Both the position numbers and the translations under genes were made by a program. From Thermococcus indicus (GTDB lineage: Archaea; Methanobacteriota_B; Thermococci; Thermococcales; Thermococcaceae), in assembly GCF_006274605.1 (NCBI RefSeq), contig NZ_CP040846.1, positions 620,001-684,000 on the forward strand: a stretch of DNA of 64,000 bases, given 5' to 3'. The notes under the pieces are model-generated. The model was not told where the DNA came from and made no database searches. It was given only the letters and a program-made list of their open reading frames with translations. Below are positions 1-8,136 of this stretch, piece by piece. How positions within the stretch are numbered: the stretch's first letter is position 1; each line of letters opens with the position of its first letter.

Positions 1-642
1 AACACCTTCTCGCCCCTCGTCTTCAGACCGTTCAGGGCCGGTGCCGACCTGGTGGTTCACAGCCTCACAAAGTACGTAGCGGGCCACAACGACGTCCTCG
101 GCGGGGCAATCGTTTCGGGAAGCCCCGACATCGGGGAGCTCTGGCACTGGCGGAGGAGGCTCGGCTCCATAATCCAGCCGGTTGAGGCCTGGCTCACCCT
201 CAGGGGGATGAAGACCCTTGAACTTCGCTTCGAGAGGCAGAGCAGGAACGCACTTGCCGTAGCTGAGTTCCTGAGGGAGCACCCGAAGGTCGTAGAAGTC
301 CACTACCCGGGTCTCAAGGACGACCCGCACCACGAAACCGCGGAGAGGCTCTTCGAGAGGCCACTGTTCGGAGGGGTCGTGAGCTTTGAGCTCTCCGGAA
401 AAGCTGAGGCGGAGGCCTTTCTGCGCTCGCTGAGGAGGGTTTTCCCCTCTCCGTCCCTCGGGGGAGTTGAGAGCATAGCCTCTTACCCGACTAAGAGCGC
501 CGCCAAGACGATGCCGCCCGAGAGGAGGAAGCTCCTCGGAATCACCGAGGGTCTGATACGCCTTTCCTTGGGAGTTGAGGACGCTGATGAGCTGATTGAG
601 GACATTGACAGGGCTTTGGGGGGTGGTGGGGCTCAGGCTTAG
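1..642 (+). CDS. Trans-sulfuration PLP enzyme (cystathionine gamma-synthase/lyase family), 5' end outside window
   Basis: The C-terminal 213 residues of a Cys/Met-metabolism PLP enzyme; the reading frame is open at base 1, so the N-terminal half lies upstream. The Schiff-base lysine sits in the family motif VHSLTKYVAGH, followed by NDVLGG. Family members interconvert cysteine, cystathionine and homocysteine through PLP-bound intermediates in the cytoplasm. The following MetF-like and MetE-like genes overlap one another, so a role feeding homocysteine to methionine synthesis fits. Synthase and lyase activities cannot be separated from this fragment. The family call is secure; the exact reaction is not. 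Confidence 0.9.
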   Translation, partial: NTFSPLVFRPFRAGADLVVHSLTKYVAGHNDVLGGAIVSGSPDIGELWHWRRRLGSIIQPVEAWLTLRGMKTLELRFERQSRNALAVAEFLREHPKVVEVHYPGLKDDPHHETAERLFERPLFGGVVSFELSGKAEAEAFLRSLRRVFPSPSLGGVESIASYPTKSAAKTMPPERRKLLGITEGLIRLSLGVEDADELIEDIDRALGGGGAQA

Positions 643-1654
643 CTCTTGCCCAAAGGGAATGCTGAACGGCCCCTGCGGCGGGGCGCTTGGAGAGAGGTGC
701 GAGGTGGACGGGAGGATGTGCCCATTGCTCAGGAGACTTGAGGTTGAGGAGGCACCTTTCGAGGAGCACCCAGTGCTGAGGGAGATGGAGAAGCTCGTTG
801 AGGGTGACACCAGGCCCAGGGACTCGGCCTTCTGGAGGGGCCTTGAGCTCGGAAGGGCCCTAACGCTGGAGTTCCCCATCTCGGCGGTGAGGACCTGGGA
901 GGACGTCCACCTCGTGGTCGGCTCGGTGAGGGACGTTGATTTGCTGACCGTCCCGGATAATCCCCTTGGCTACCCCCACTTCGAGCCGACCGCCATGGCC
1001 CTCTATCTCAAGTCCCTCGGAAGGCCCGTCTGCCCCCACCTCACCGGCAAGGACAGAAACCTGACGGCCGTTGCGTCGGAGCTGAGAACGGCGCTTCTCT
1101 TCGGCTTCGAGGCGGTTCTGATGACTACCGGTGACTGGCCGGGCCTGAGCCTTCCGTCGAGGCCCGTCTTCGACCTCGACTCGGCGAACCTCATAAGGCT
1201 CGCGAGGCTCGTGTTCGCTGGAATCCTGCCCACGGGGGAGAGGTTTGAGGCCGACGAGAGGCCCCGCGTCCTCGGGACGATAAACCCCCACTACAGGCCG
1301 GCCCTTGAGGCCAAGCGCGTTTTGAGGAAGCTCGTGGCCGGGGCGGAGGCCCTTGTGACCCAGGTGGTCGCCTCGAAGGAGAGCCTCTCCAGGCTTAAGG
1401 AGGTCCTCCGCTCCGCCGGGGGAGACGTCCCCGTACTCGTCTCCCTCCTCCACCCGCTGACCGAGGAGCTCAGGCCGGCCCTCGAAAGGATGGGCATTCC
1501 TGCGGGAGATGAAGGCTTCGAGGAGCTCCTTGAGGAGGTGAAGACCCTGGACTTCGTTTCGGGAATCAACCTGATTGTCTTCTCCCGGAGCCTGGAGGGG
1601 TGGCTTTCCCTCGCCACTGATGCCGTAAAAACGACGAAGGAGGTGTTTGAATGA
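626..1654 (+). CDS. MetV-like cysteine domain fused to a methylenetetrahydrofolate reductase-like barrel
   Basis: About 342 residues. The first 35 residues hold a compact cysteine motif (SCPKGMLNGPCGG, then GERC and MCP) like the C-terminal domain associated with MetV/MTHFR proteins. The rest resembles the MetF TIM barrel, which reduces methylene- to methyl-tetrahydrofolate; Thermococcales probably use a modified pterin. GTG at 626 (or 623) is preferred because it gives only a short overlap with the upstream gene, and translation is probably coupled. The stop overlaps the next ATG (ATGA at 1651). Gene context, directly before two MetE-like genes, supports a methyl-donor role in methionine synthesis. 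Flavin binding was not established from motifs. A methyl-pterin binding protein without reductase activity is an alternative. Confidence 0.75.
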   Translation: MGLRLSSCPKGMLNGPCGGALGERCEVDGRMCPLLRRLEVEEAPFEEHPVLREMEKLVEGDTRPRDSAFWRGLELGRALTLEFPISAVRTWEDVHLVVGSVRDVDLLTVPDNPLGYPHFEPTAMALYLKSLGRPVCPHLTGKDRNLTAVASELRTALLFGFEAVLMTTGDWPGLSLPSRPVFDLDSANLIRLARLVFAGILPTGERFEADERPRVLGTINPHYRPALEAKRVLRKLVAGAEALVTQVVASKESLSRLKEVLRSAGGDVPVLVSLLHPLTEELRPALERMGIPAGDEGFEELLEEVKTLDFVSGINLIVFSRSLEGWLSLATDAVKTTKEVFE

Positions 1655-2580
1655 TAGTTCCTGCTTTGATTGGAAGCCTTCCGCGGCCTGTTTCGCTGGC
1701 AAAAAAGATTGAGCTCTACTCGATAGGGAGACTCGACGAGGAGAAGCTTGAGAAGGCCTACAGGGAGCACACGAGGAGGGCATTTGAGAGGCTGAGGAAG
1801 GCCAAGATAGGGGTGATAACCGACGGCCTCTACCGCTGGGACGACATCTTCAACCCGCTGATAAGGTTCATAGACGGCGTAGAAGTAAACGGGCTCTTCA
1901 AGTTCTACGAGAACAACTTCTTCTACCGCTCCCCGGTCGTGAGGGGCGAGCTCTCGCTGAGGGAGAACCCGATTCCAGAGTGGCTCAACATAGCCCTCGA
2001 CATAAAGGAAGACGTTTATCCGGGGGCGACCCTGAAGGCCGTCCTCCCTGGCCCGGTTACTCTGGCTTACCACTCGATTAACGAGGCCTACGAGAGCCTC
2101 GACGAGCTCGCTGAGGCCTACGCCGGGGTTTTGGCGGAGCTCATGAAGGAGCTACCGGTTGAGCTCGTCGAGCTCCAGGAGCCCGCCCTGGCCGCGGAGC
2201 TCTCAAGGGCCACGAGGGAAAAGCACGAGGAAGTCTCGCCCGAGAAGGCGAAGGAGCTCATAGAAGGCCTTGCGAGGGTGAAGAGGCTCTGGGTTGTCAC
2301 GTACTTTGGAACACCGAAGGTTCTTCCAGAGGGCGTAATACTCAACTTCGACCTCGTGGAGGGCTCACTCCCAGAGTCCTACAGGGGAGAGCTGGGAGTT
2401 GGCATAGTGAACGCGAGGGAAACCAGGATGGAGAGAAAGGACAGGCTCGTGGACAGGCTGAGGCCCATTCTCAGGAGGCACGGAAAGGTCTACGTAACGC
2501 CCAACACGCTCCTCGACTTCCTGCCCGAGAGCGTGGCCTGGAGGAAGCTCAAGCTCCTCGGAAAGCTCGGGGGTGAGTGA
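1651..2580 (+). CDS. MetE-like protein, N-terminal-half type, no zinc ligands
   Basis: A 309-residue protein opening with VPALIGSLPRP, the signature start of cobalamin-independent methionine synthase domains. It has the LQEPALA strand but lacks the HxC and NPDCG zinc-site motifs present in the next gene: the equivalent segments read VVTYFGTPK and NTLLDF. In full-length MetE the N-terminal half is a degenerate copy of the catalytic half and helps bind the folate. The likely role is therefore the non-catalytic partner of the protein encoded at 2582-3586. It starts at ATG 1651, overlapping the stop of the MetF-like gene, and ends overlapping the ribosome binding site of the next gene. Confidence 0.8.
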   Translation: MIVPALIGSLPRPVSLAKKIELYSIGRLDEEKLEKAYREHTRRAFERLRKAKIGVITDGLYRWDDIFNPLIRFIDGVEVNGLFKFYENNFFYRSPVVRGELSLRENPIPEWLNIALDIKEDVYPGATLKAVLPGPVTLAYHSINEAYESLDELAEAYAGVLAELMKELPVELVELQEPALAAELSRATREKHEEVSPEKAKELIEGLARVKRLWVVTYFGTPKVLPEGVILNFDLVEGSLPESYRGELGVGIVNARETRMERKDRLVDRLRPILRRHGKVYVTPNTLLDFLPESVAWRKLKLLGKLGGE

Positions 2581-2581
2581 G

Positions 2582-3586
2582 ATGGAACTGCCCATACTTC
2601 CGACGAGCATAATCGGGAGTTACCCGAAGCCAAGGTGGCTCCTCAGGATGTACAGGCTCCGCTCCCTGGGGAGGATTCCGGAGGAGGACTTCAGGGAAGC
2701 CGTTAGGGACGCGAGCGTCGCGGTCCTCAGGGAGCACGAGAGGGCGGGTATAGACATACCCTGGGACGGCGAGATGGGAAGGAGCGAGATGACCGAGCAC
2801 TTCACCGCCAAGATTGCCGGCTTCAGGTTCTACGGCCCGGTTAGGGTGTGGGGAAATGCGTACTTCAACAAAGCCTCTGCAGTTTCAAAGCTCGAATACC
2901 GCGAGCCCCTCGTCCTCGACGAGTTCCACTGGGTCTGGGAGAACACGACGAGAAAGATAGTCAAGGTTCCGATTACGGGCCCCTACACGATAGCGGAGTG
3001 GAGCTTCAACGAGTACTACTCAAGCAAGGAGGAGTTCGCCCCTGAACTTGCCAGAATCCTCAACAGGGAGTTCAAGCTCCTCGAAAAGGAGGGCGCCAAC
3101 TTCATACAGATAGACGAGCCCGCGATGCTCAACCACCCGGACGAGGTTCCCATTGCGGTCGAGGCAATAAACAGGGCCGTTAAGGGCGTTAGGGTGAAGT
3201 TCGGCCTCCACGTCTGCTACTCCAACTACTACCTCTTGGCCGACCACTTCGATGAGCTGAGGGTTTCCCAGTTCGCCCTTGAGTTCGCCAACAGGAACTT
3301 CAGGGACATGGACTTCCTGAGGAAGCTCACCCACCAGGAGCTCGGCTTTGGAGTTGTTGACGTCCACAACCCGAGGATCGAGAGCCCGGGGGAGGTTGCC
3401 AGGGCGATAAGGAAGGTTATGGAGTACATCGAGCCCGAGAGGCTCTACATCAACCCCGACTGCGGGCTGAAGCTCTTGGACAGGAGGATAGCCTACCAGA
3501 AGCTCGTGAACATGGTTAAGGGCGTTGAGCTCGTTCGTAAGGAGCTCGCGGGGGAGGGGAAGGAGACGATACCCTTCAGGAGGTAA
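2582..3586 (+). CDS. metE: Methionine synthase, cobalamin-independent catalytic half (core MetE)
   Basis: 334 residues, matching the C-terminal catalytic half of MetE. The expected zinc ligands are visible: His210 and Cys212 in GLHVCYS, Glu234 in ALEFANR, and Cys294 in NPDCGLK. The IDEPAM strand (about 177-182) is also typical. The reaction is methyl transfer to the zinc-bound thiolate of homocysteine, giving methionine. ATG 2582 is chosen because GGTGA lies five bases upstream; the GTG at 2573 is an alternative. The preceding half-size paralogue and MetF-like gene suggest a split MetE using a reduced-pterin methyl group; a corrinoid donor, as in other core MetE proteins, is possible. Confidence 0.88.
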   Translation: MELPILPTSIIGSYPKPRWLLRMYRLRSLGRIPEEDFREAVRDASVAVLREHERAGIDIPWDGEMGRSEMTEHFTAKIAGFRFYGPVRVWGNAYFNKASAVSKLEYREPLVLDEFHWVWENTTRKIVKVPITGPYTIAEWSFNEYYSSKEEFAPELARILNREFKLLEKEGANFIQIDEPAMLNHPDEVPIAVEAINRAVKGVRVKFGLHVCYSNYYLLADHFDELRVSQFALEFANRNFRDMDFLRKLTHQELGFGVVDVHNPRIESPGEVARAIRKVMEYIEPERLYINPDCGLKLLDRRIAYQKLVNMVKGVELVRKELAGEGKETIPFRR

Positions 3587-3590
3587 CGCT

Positions 3591-4667
3591 ATGATTGTGG
3601 TGAAGTTCGGCGGCAGCTCCGTGAGGTTCGAGCTCCCCTCGGCGGTCGAGCTCACCGAGAGGCTCTGGGATGCGGGCGACGTCGTCGTTGTTGTATCTGC
3701 GCTCAAGGGCGTCACCGACGCCCTCCTCGGCCTGGCCCGCGGGGAAGAACGCCTCGACCGCCTCGTGGGGCTCCATCGGGAGCACGCGGAGAGGCACGGG
3801 GTAGAGCCTTCGGTGCTCTCCCCCATTTTCGGGGAGCTGGAGGGCGTTTTAGCCGGTAGAGAAAAGTTCCCGTGCGGAGAGGCGTTCACCGACAGAGTGC
3901 TGTCCTTCGGAGAGTTGCTCTCGGCGAGGATTTTCGCCGAGGCGCTTAAGAGAAGGGGCCTTTCCGCCAGAATCGTCGAACCCTGGGAGCTCCTCGTGAC
4001 GGACGGCAACTTCGGCGACGCCAGCGTGGACCTTAAGGTGAGTGCCGGGAACGTCTCCCTCGTGGAGGAAGTTTTAGATGCCGGGGAGATTCCTGTCGTT
4101 CCGGGCTTCGTCGGGGGCTTCAACGGCATGGTGACGACCCTCGGGCGGGGCGGGAGCGACTACACTGCCTCCGTCCTCGGCAGGCTCCTCGGCTGGAGGG
4201 TTCTCATCGTCAGCCATGTGGACGGAATCTACACCGCCGACCCCCACCGCGTCGTATCGGCCAGGCTCATACCCTTCGTCTCAAGGGGCGAGGCCCTCGT
4301 GGCTTCCCGCCTCGGCATGAAGGCCCTCCACGAGAAAGCGGTCTCGGCTGGCGCGGAAATCCTTCTGGCCGGAATCAGGAACTGGAACGTTGGAACGGTC
4401 GTCGGTGAGAGGAGCTCGGGAATCCCCGTGGTGGTTCACCGCGTTGACGGTGAGTCCGCGGTCATAAGCGTGGTTGGGGTGGACTCGGTGCCCGGCTGGG
4501 ACGCGAGGGTCCGCTGGGAGGGGGGAGTTCCCTACGTCTCCCTGAGGGTTCCGCGCGCGAGGCTCGGTAGCTACCTCGTCAGAATCCACGACGCCGTAAC
4601 CGGCGGGCTCTTCGACGTCCGCGCGTTCCCGAGCCGGGCCGGCGGGGAGCTGAGCGTAAGCGCGTAG
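3591..4667 (+). CDS. Aspartate kinase
   Basis: 358 residues starting MIVVKFGGSSV, the N-terminal lysine/glycine motif of the amino-acid kinase fold; GRGGSDYTAS and HVDGIYTADP are the characteristic later motifs. It phosphorylates the side chain of aspartate, the first step toward threonine, methionine and lysine. ATG 3591 has an AGGAGGT ribosome binding site seven bases upstream. The protein is shorter than two-ACT aspartokinases; the last 70-80 residues form at most a reduced ACT-like region, so feedback control may differ. It is followed within ten bases by homoserine kinase and then aspartate-semialdehyde dehydrogenase, which confirms the pathway. Confidence 0.92.
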   Translation: MIVVKFGGSSVRFELPSAVELTERLWDAGDVVVVVSALKGVTDALLGLARGEERLDRLVGLHREHAERHGVEPSVLSPIFGELEGVLAGREKFPCGEAFTDRVLSFGELLSARIFAEALKRRGLSARIVEPWELLVTDGNFGDASVDLKVSAGNVSLVEEVLDAGEIPVVPGFVGGFNGMVTTLGRGGSDYTASVLGRLLGWRVLIVSHVDGIYTADPHRVVSARLIPFVSRGEALVASRLGMKALHEKAVSAGAEILLAGIRNWNVGTVVGERSSGIPVVVHRVDGESAVISVVGVDSVPGWDARVRWEGGVPYVSLRVPRARLGSYLVRIHDAVTGGLFDVRAFPSRAGGELSVSA

Positions 4668-4677
4668 GGTGTTGCCC

Positions 4678-5547
4678 ATGAAGGTTCGGGTACACGCTAC
4701 AATAGCGAACTTTGGGCCGGGGTTTGACGTCTTCGGAGTTGGCATAGGGGAGCCCTACGACGAACTCTCCTTCAGAGAATCGGACGAGTGGAGTATAAGG
4801 GTCGAGGGCTTCCCGGTGCCGGCCGACGAGACCAACGTAGCAGTTGTCGCCGCCAGGGCCCTCGCGAGGCTCGTTGGTGAAGACGTTCCCCTTGAGCTGA
4901 AGCTGAGGAAGGGGATAAGGCCGGGGAGCGGGCTCGGAAGCTCCGGGGCCTCTTCCTTAGCTGGTGCCCTCGCGATGGCTCGGGTTCTCGGCGTTGAGGA
5001 CGAGGGGTTAATCCTCAGGGCGGCGATGGAGGGTGAAAGGGCCGCCTCCGGAAGCGCACACCCGGACAACGTCGTCCCGGCCTACTACGGCGACTTCACG
5101 ATAATCTCCACGCCCCTCCACGTCGACAGGATTCCGGTTGATTTTAGAGTCGCGGTTGTCCTGCCCGAGGTGGAGGTCCCGACGAGGGAGGCGAGGAGGG
5201 CTCTGCCAGGGAAGGTTCCGATTGGGGACGCTGTGAGCAACGTGGCCCTCGCCGCTTCCCTCGTGAAGGCCCTGATTGAGGGGGACATGGAGAGGGCCGG
5301 CATGTTCCTTGACGACAGGATAGCCCTGCCATACAGGCTAAAACTGATGCCCTGGTACGGGACGGTCAGAAGGGCCGCCATGGAAGCCGGTGCTTGGGGC
5401 TTCTCTGTATCGGGTTCTGGTCCGGCGGTCTTTGCCCTCGGCGAGGACGTTGTTCAAATCGGGAAGGCCATCGTAGAGGCCTTCGAAGGGCTTGGAATTA
5501 GCGCTAAGGCCTACGTCGCGAGGGCCGGCGTGGGGGTGGTCCCGTGA
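4678..5547 (+). CDS. thrB: Homoserine kinase (GHMP family)
   Basis: 289 residues. The N-terminus reads VHATIANFGPGFDVFG and the ATP loop is PGSGLGSSGASS (about residues 82-93), both typical of GHMP homoserine kinases; the C-terminal SGSGPAVFAL motif is also present. It makes O-phosphohomoserine for threonine synthase. ATG 4678 is preferred to GTG 4669 because AGGGTG sits six bases upstream. The stop overlaps the GTG start of asd (GTGA at 5544-5547), indicating coupled translation. Confidence 0.93.
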   Translation: MKVRVHATIANFGPGFDVFGVGIGEPYDELSFRESDEWSIRVEGFPVPADETNVAVVAARALARLVGEDVPLELKLRKGIRPGSGLGSSGASSLAGALAMARVLGVEDEGLILRAAMEGERAASGSAHPDNVVPAYYGDFTIISTPLHVDRIPVDFRVAVVLPEVEVPTREARRALPGKVPIGDAVSNVALAASLVKALIEGDMERAGMFLDDRIALPYRLKLMPWYGTVRRAAMEAGAWGFSVSGSGPAVFALGEDVVQIGKAIVEAFEGLGISAKAYVARAGVGVVP

Positions 5548-6545
5548 GGGCCGCTGTCCTCGGCGCGACTGGCATGGTCGGGAGAACCTTCGTGAGGCTC
5601 CTTGAGGGGCACCCATGGTTTAAGGTCAAAACCCTCGTTGCCTCGGAGCGTTCGGCCGGGAAGCGCTATGGAGAGCTCGTTCCAGAGGCCCCGGAGGAGT
5701 TCAAAGAGTTGGAGGTGGTTTCGCTCTCCGATTTCCTTAGGGAGCCGGACGTCGACCTTGTCTTCAACGCACTCCCCGCTTCCGTCTCCGGGGAAGTTGA
5801 GGAGAAGCTGGCCGAGCGGGTTCCCGTCTTTACCAACGCGAGGGCCCACCGCTACGACGATGACGTGCCCATACTCGTCCCCGAGGTGAACCCGGAGCAC
5901 CTCAAGCTCGTCGAGCTCCAGCGCGAGGGGAGGGGCTGGGAGGGCTTCATAGTGACCAACCCCAACTGCTCCACCGCAATACTGACGGTCTCCCTCGCCC
6001 CCCTGAGGGAGTTCGGGATAAGGGACGTTAGAGTTGCCACGATGCAGGCCATCAGCGGGGCGGGCTTCTCGGGCCTGTCTGCCCTCGCCATCCACGACAA
6101 CGTGATTCCCCTCATTGAGGGAGAGGAGTGGAAGATTGAGAACGAGAGCAGGAAAATCCTCAGGAGGCTTGAGAGGAGCATAGTCCCGGCGGAATTCACG
6201 GTCTCTGCCATAGCGACGCGCGTTCCGGTTCTCCACGGCCACACCGAGGCTGTCTTTATTGAGCTTGAGCGCGGAAGCATCGATGAGCTGAGGGAGGCCT
6301 TCGAAAGCTTCGACCCCCTGAGAAAGCTCGACCTGCCGAGCTACGAGAGGCCGATAGTCTATGAGGAGGTGCCCCAGCCGAGGCTCCATAGGGAGAGGGG
6401 GAAGGGCCTAACGGTGACCGTTGGAAGGTTGGAGGAAAGCGCGAGGGGCTTCAAGTACGTCGTTACGGGCCACAACCTCGTGAGGGGTGCCGCCGGGGGC
6501 TCCGTGCTGAACGCGGAGCTCGCGAAGAGGCTCGGCTACATTTAA
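5544..6545 (+). CDS. asd: Aspartate-semialdehyde dehydrogenase
   Basis: 333 residues. The N-terminal Rossmann loop is VLGATGMVGRT, the catalytic cysteine lies in TNPNCSTA (about residue 138), and the conserved histidine region is RVPVLHGHTEA. It reduces aspartyl phosphate to aspartate semialdehyde with NADPH, between aspartate kinase and homoserine dehydrogenase. It begins with GTG overlapping the thrB stop. The operon ends here; the convergent trpB2 stop lies eight bases away. No homoserine dehydrogenase is present in the window. Confidence 0.93.
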   Translation: MRAAVLGATGMVGRTFVRLLEGHPWFKVKTLVASERSAGKRYGELVPEAPEEFKELEVVSLSDFLREPDVDLVFNALPASVSGEVEEKLAERVPVFTNARAHRYDDDVPILVPEVNPEHLKLVELQREGRGWEGFIVTNPNCSTAILTVSLAPLREFGIRDVRVATMQAISGAGFSGLSALAIHDNVIPLIEGEEWKIENESRKILRRLERSIVPAEFTVSAIATRVPVLHGHTEAVFIELERGSIDELREAFESFDPLRKLDLPSYERPIVYEEVPQPRLHRERGKGLTVTVGRLEESARGFKYVVTGHNLVRGAAGGSVLNAELAKRLGYI

Positions 6546-6553
6546 AAAAGAAA

Positions 6554-7876
6554 TCAGCCGAGGGCCGGGAAGTAATCCGGCTCGTAGTCCTCGAGCTTTC
6601 CATCGAGGTAGTCCCTGTAGCCCTTCAAATCAAGGAGGCCGTGCCCGCTGAAGTTGAAGAGGATTACCTCCTCCCTTCCCTCCTCCTTCGCCTTCAATGC
6701 CCTGTCTATGACGCCCTTAATCGCGTGAGCACTTTCAGGGGCCGGGATTATGCCCTCCGTTTTGGCGAACAGCTCGGCAGCTTGGAACACCTCGTTCTGG
6801 TGATAGGCGACTGGTTTCACTATCCCGTGGTTTATGAGAACACTGAGCGTCGGGGCGAGGCCGTGGTAGCGAAGCCCGCCAGCGTGAATCGGCGGGACGT
6901 AGTAGGTGTGACCGAGGGTGTGCATTTTCATCTTCGGTGTGTAGCCGCCGGAATCCCCGAAATCGTACCTGTAAACTCCCCGGGTCATTGTGGGGGCTGC
7001 CCTAGGTTCGACCGCTATGAACTCGTAGTCAGCATTTCCGCTCAGAACATCTCTAACGAACGGATACGCCAACCCCGCGAAGTTGCTTCCACCGCCGACG
7101 CAGCCGATTATGACGTCCGGTTCCTCGAACTCTTCCATCTGCTCCCTGGCTTCCAAACCGATGATCGTCTGGTGCATGAGGACGTGGTTGAGCACGCTCC
7201 CCAGAGAATAGCGGGCCTTCTCGTCCCTCAGAACGTCTTCAATGGCCTCACTTATGGCTATTCCAAGCCCGCCCGGATGGTTCGGGTCTTGAGCCAAAAA
7301 CTTCCTTCCTATCTCCGTCCTTTCGCTCGGACTGGGGTAAACCTCAGCACCGTAGAGGCGCATTATCGTCTTCCTGTAGGGCTTCTGCTGGTAGCTGGCG
7401 CGAGCCATGTAAACCCTAACCTTCAGCCCGAGCAAAGCCCCGGCCAGGCTTAAAGCCGTCCCCCACTGGCCGGCTCCGGTTTCCGTTATAAGTTTCTCAA
7501 TCCCCTGCTCCTTGGCATGGTAGGCCTGAGCTAGGGCCGTGTTTATCTTGTGGCTTCCGGTCACTGTGGCACCTTCATACTTGAAGTATATCTTAGAAGG
7601 TGTTCCCAGGGCCTTCTCGAGGTTGGTCGCCCTGAAAAGTGGGGTTGGCCGGCCGATCTTGGCGTAGAGCTCGCGAACCCTCTTTGGAATCTCTATGTAG
7701 CGCTCGTTGCTCATCTCCTGCTTTACGAGCTCCTCCGCAAAAATCCTCAGCAGCTTTTCCGGTTCCATGGGCTCATCGGTTTCCGGGTCGAGTGGAGGTG
7801 CCAGAGGTTCCGGAAGGTCCGGCAGTATGTTGTACCATTTCTTGGGTATCCTTCCATCCGGCAGAACGGCTTTCAT
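6554..7876 (-). CDS. trpB: Tryptophan synthase beta chain, TrpB2 type
   Basis: 440 residues, longer than ordinary TrpB (about 390-400) and with the N-terminal extension ([15 protein letters not shown]) that marks the TrpB2 subgroup. The PLP lysine is in TGSHKINTA and the phosphate-binding loop in [11 protein letters not shown]. It condenses indole with serine. There is no trpA or other trp gene nearby, so this is the stand-alone form thought to salvage indole or act on serine derivatives. ATG 7876 is preceded by GGAGGT at good spacing, and an upstream CATTAAAAG could be its TATA box. Confidence 0.93.
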   Translation of the reverse strand: MKAVLPDGRIPKKWYNILPDLPEPLAPPLDPETDEPMEPEKLLRIFAEELVKQEMSNERYIEIPKRVRELYAKIGRPTPLFRATNLEKALGTPSKIYFKYEGATVTGSHKINTALAQAYHAKEQGIEKLITETGAGQWGTALSLAGALLGLKVRVYMARASYQQKPYRKTIMRLYGAEVYPSPSERTEIGRKFLAQDPNHPGGLGIAISEAIEDVLRDEKARYSLGSVLNHVLMHQTIIGLEAREQMEEFEEPDVIIGCVGGGSNFAGLAYPFVRDVLSGNADYEFIAVEPRAAPTMTRGVYRYDFGDSGGYTPKMKMHTLGHTYYVPPIHAGGLRYHGLAPTLSVLINHGIVKPVAYHQNEVFQAAELFAKTEGIIPAPESAHAIKGVIDRALKAKEEGREEVILFNFSGHGLLDLKGYRDYLDGKLEDYEPDYFPALG

Positions 7877-7990
7877 TCTAATACCTCCATAGGGTCTTTT
7901 AATGGCTCTGAAGTTGAAGAAAAAGTCCCAAAGACGAGGGAATAATGAGCGTAAGAACTAACCTTGGAGCTAATCGGGTTCAAAAGACCG

Positions 7991-8089
7991 CCAAAAACAA
8001 TACCCCCTACTCAGGCCAAAAACAACCCCGTCCGAGAAGCGATAGGCTAACCAAAGGGCTCAGGTCAAGACATTCAAAGCCAAAAACAA
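7991..8089. repeat. Three copies of CCAAAAACAA in the trpB2 upstream gap
   Basis: The 260-base gap between trpB2 and the next gene holds the decamer CCAAAAACAA at 7991-8000, 8016-8025 and 8080-8089, with start spacings of 25 and 64 bases. No protein-coding reading here looks real. The repeats lie upstream of the likely trpB2 promoter but could be chance in an A-rich stretch. Confidence 0.4.
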
Positions 8090-8136
8090 TCACTCCTGTC
8101 AATCATGGTGCATCGAGTAAAGGGTGTCGAACCCCC

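Noticed and set aside
860-1783. Long open frames antisense to the MetF-like and MetE-like genes
   Set aside because: Shadow frames created by the GC-rich third positions of the real genes; composition is low-complexity and no start signals are seen. The same applies to many antisense frames over the window.
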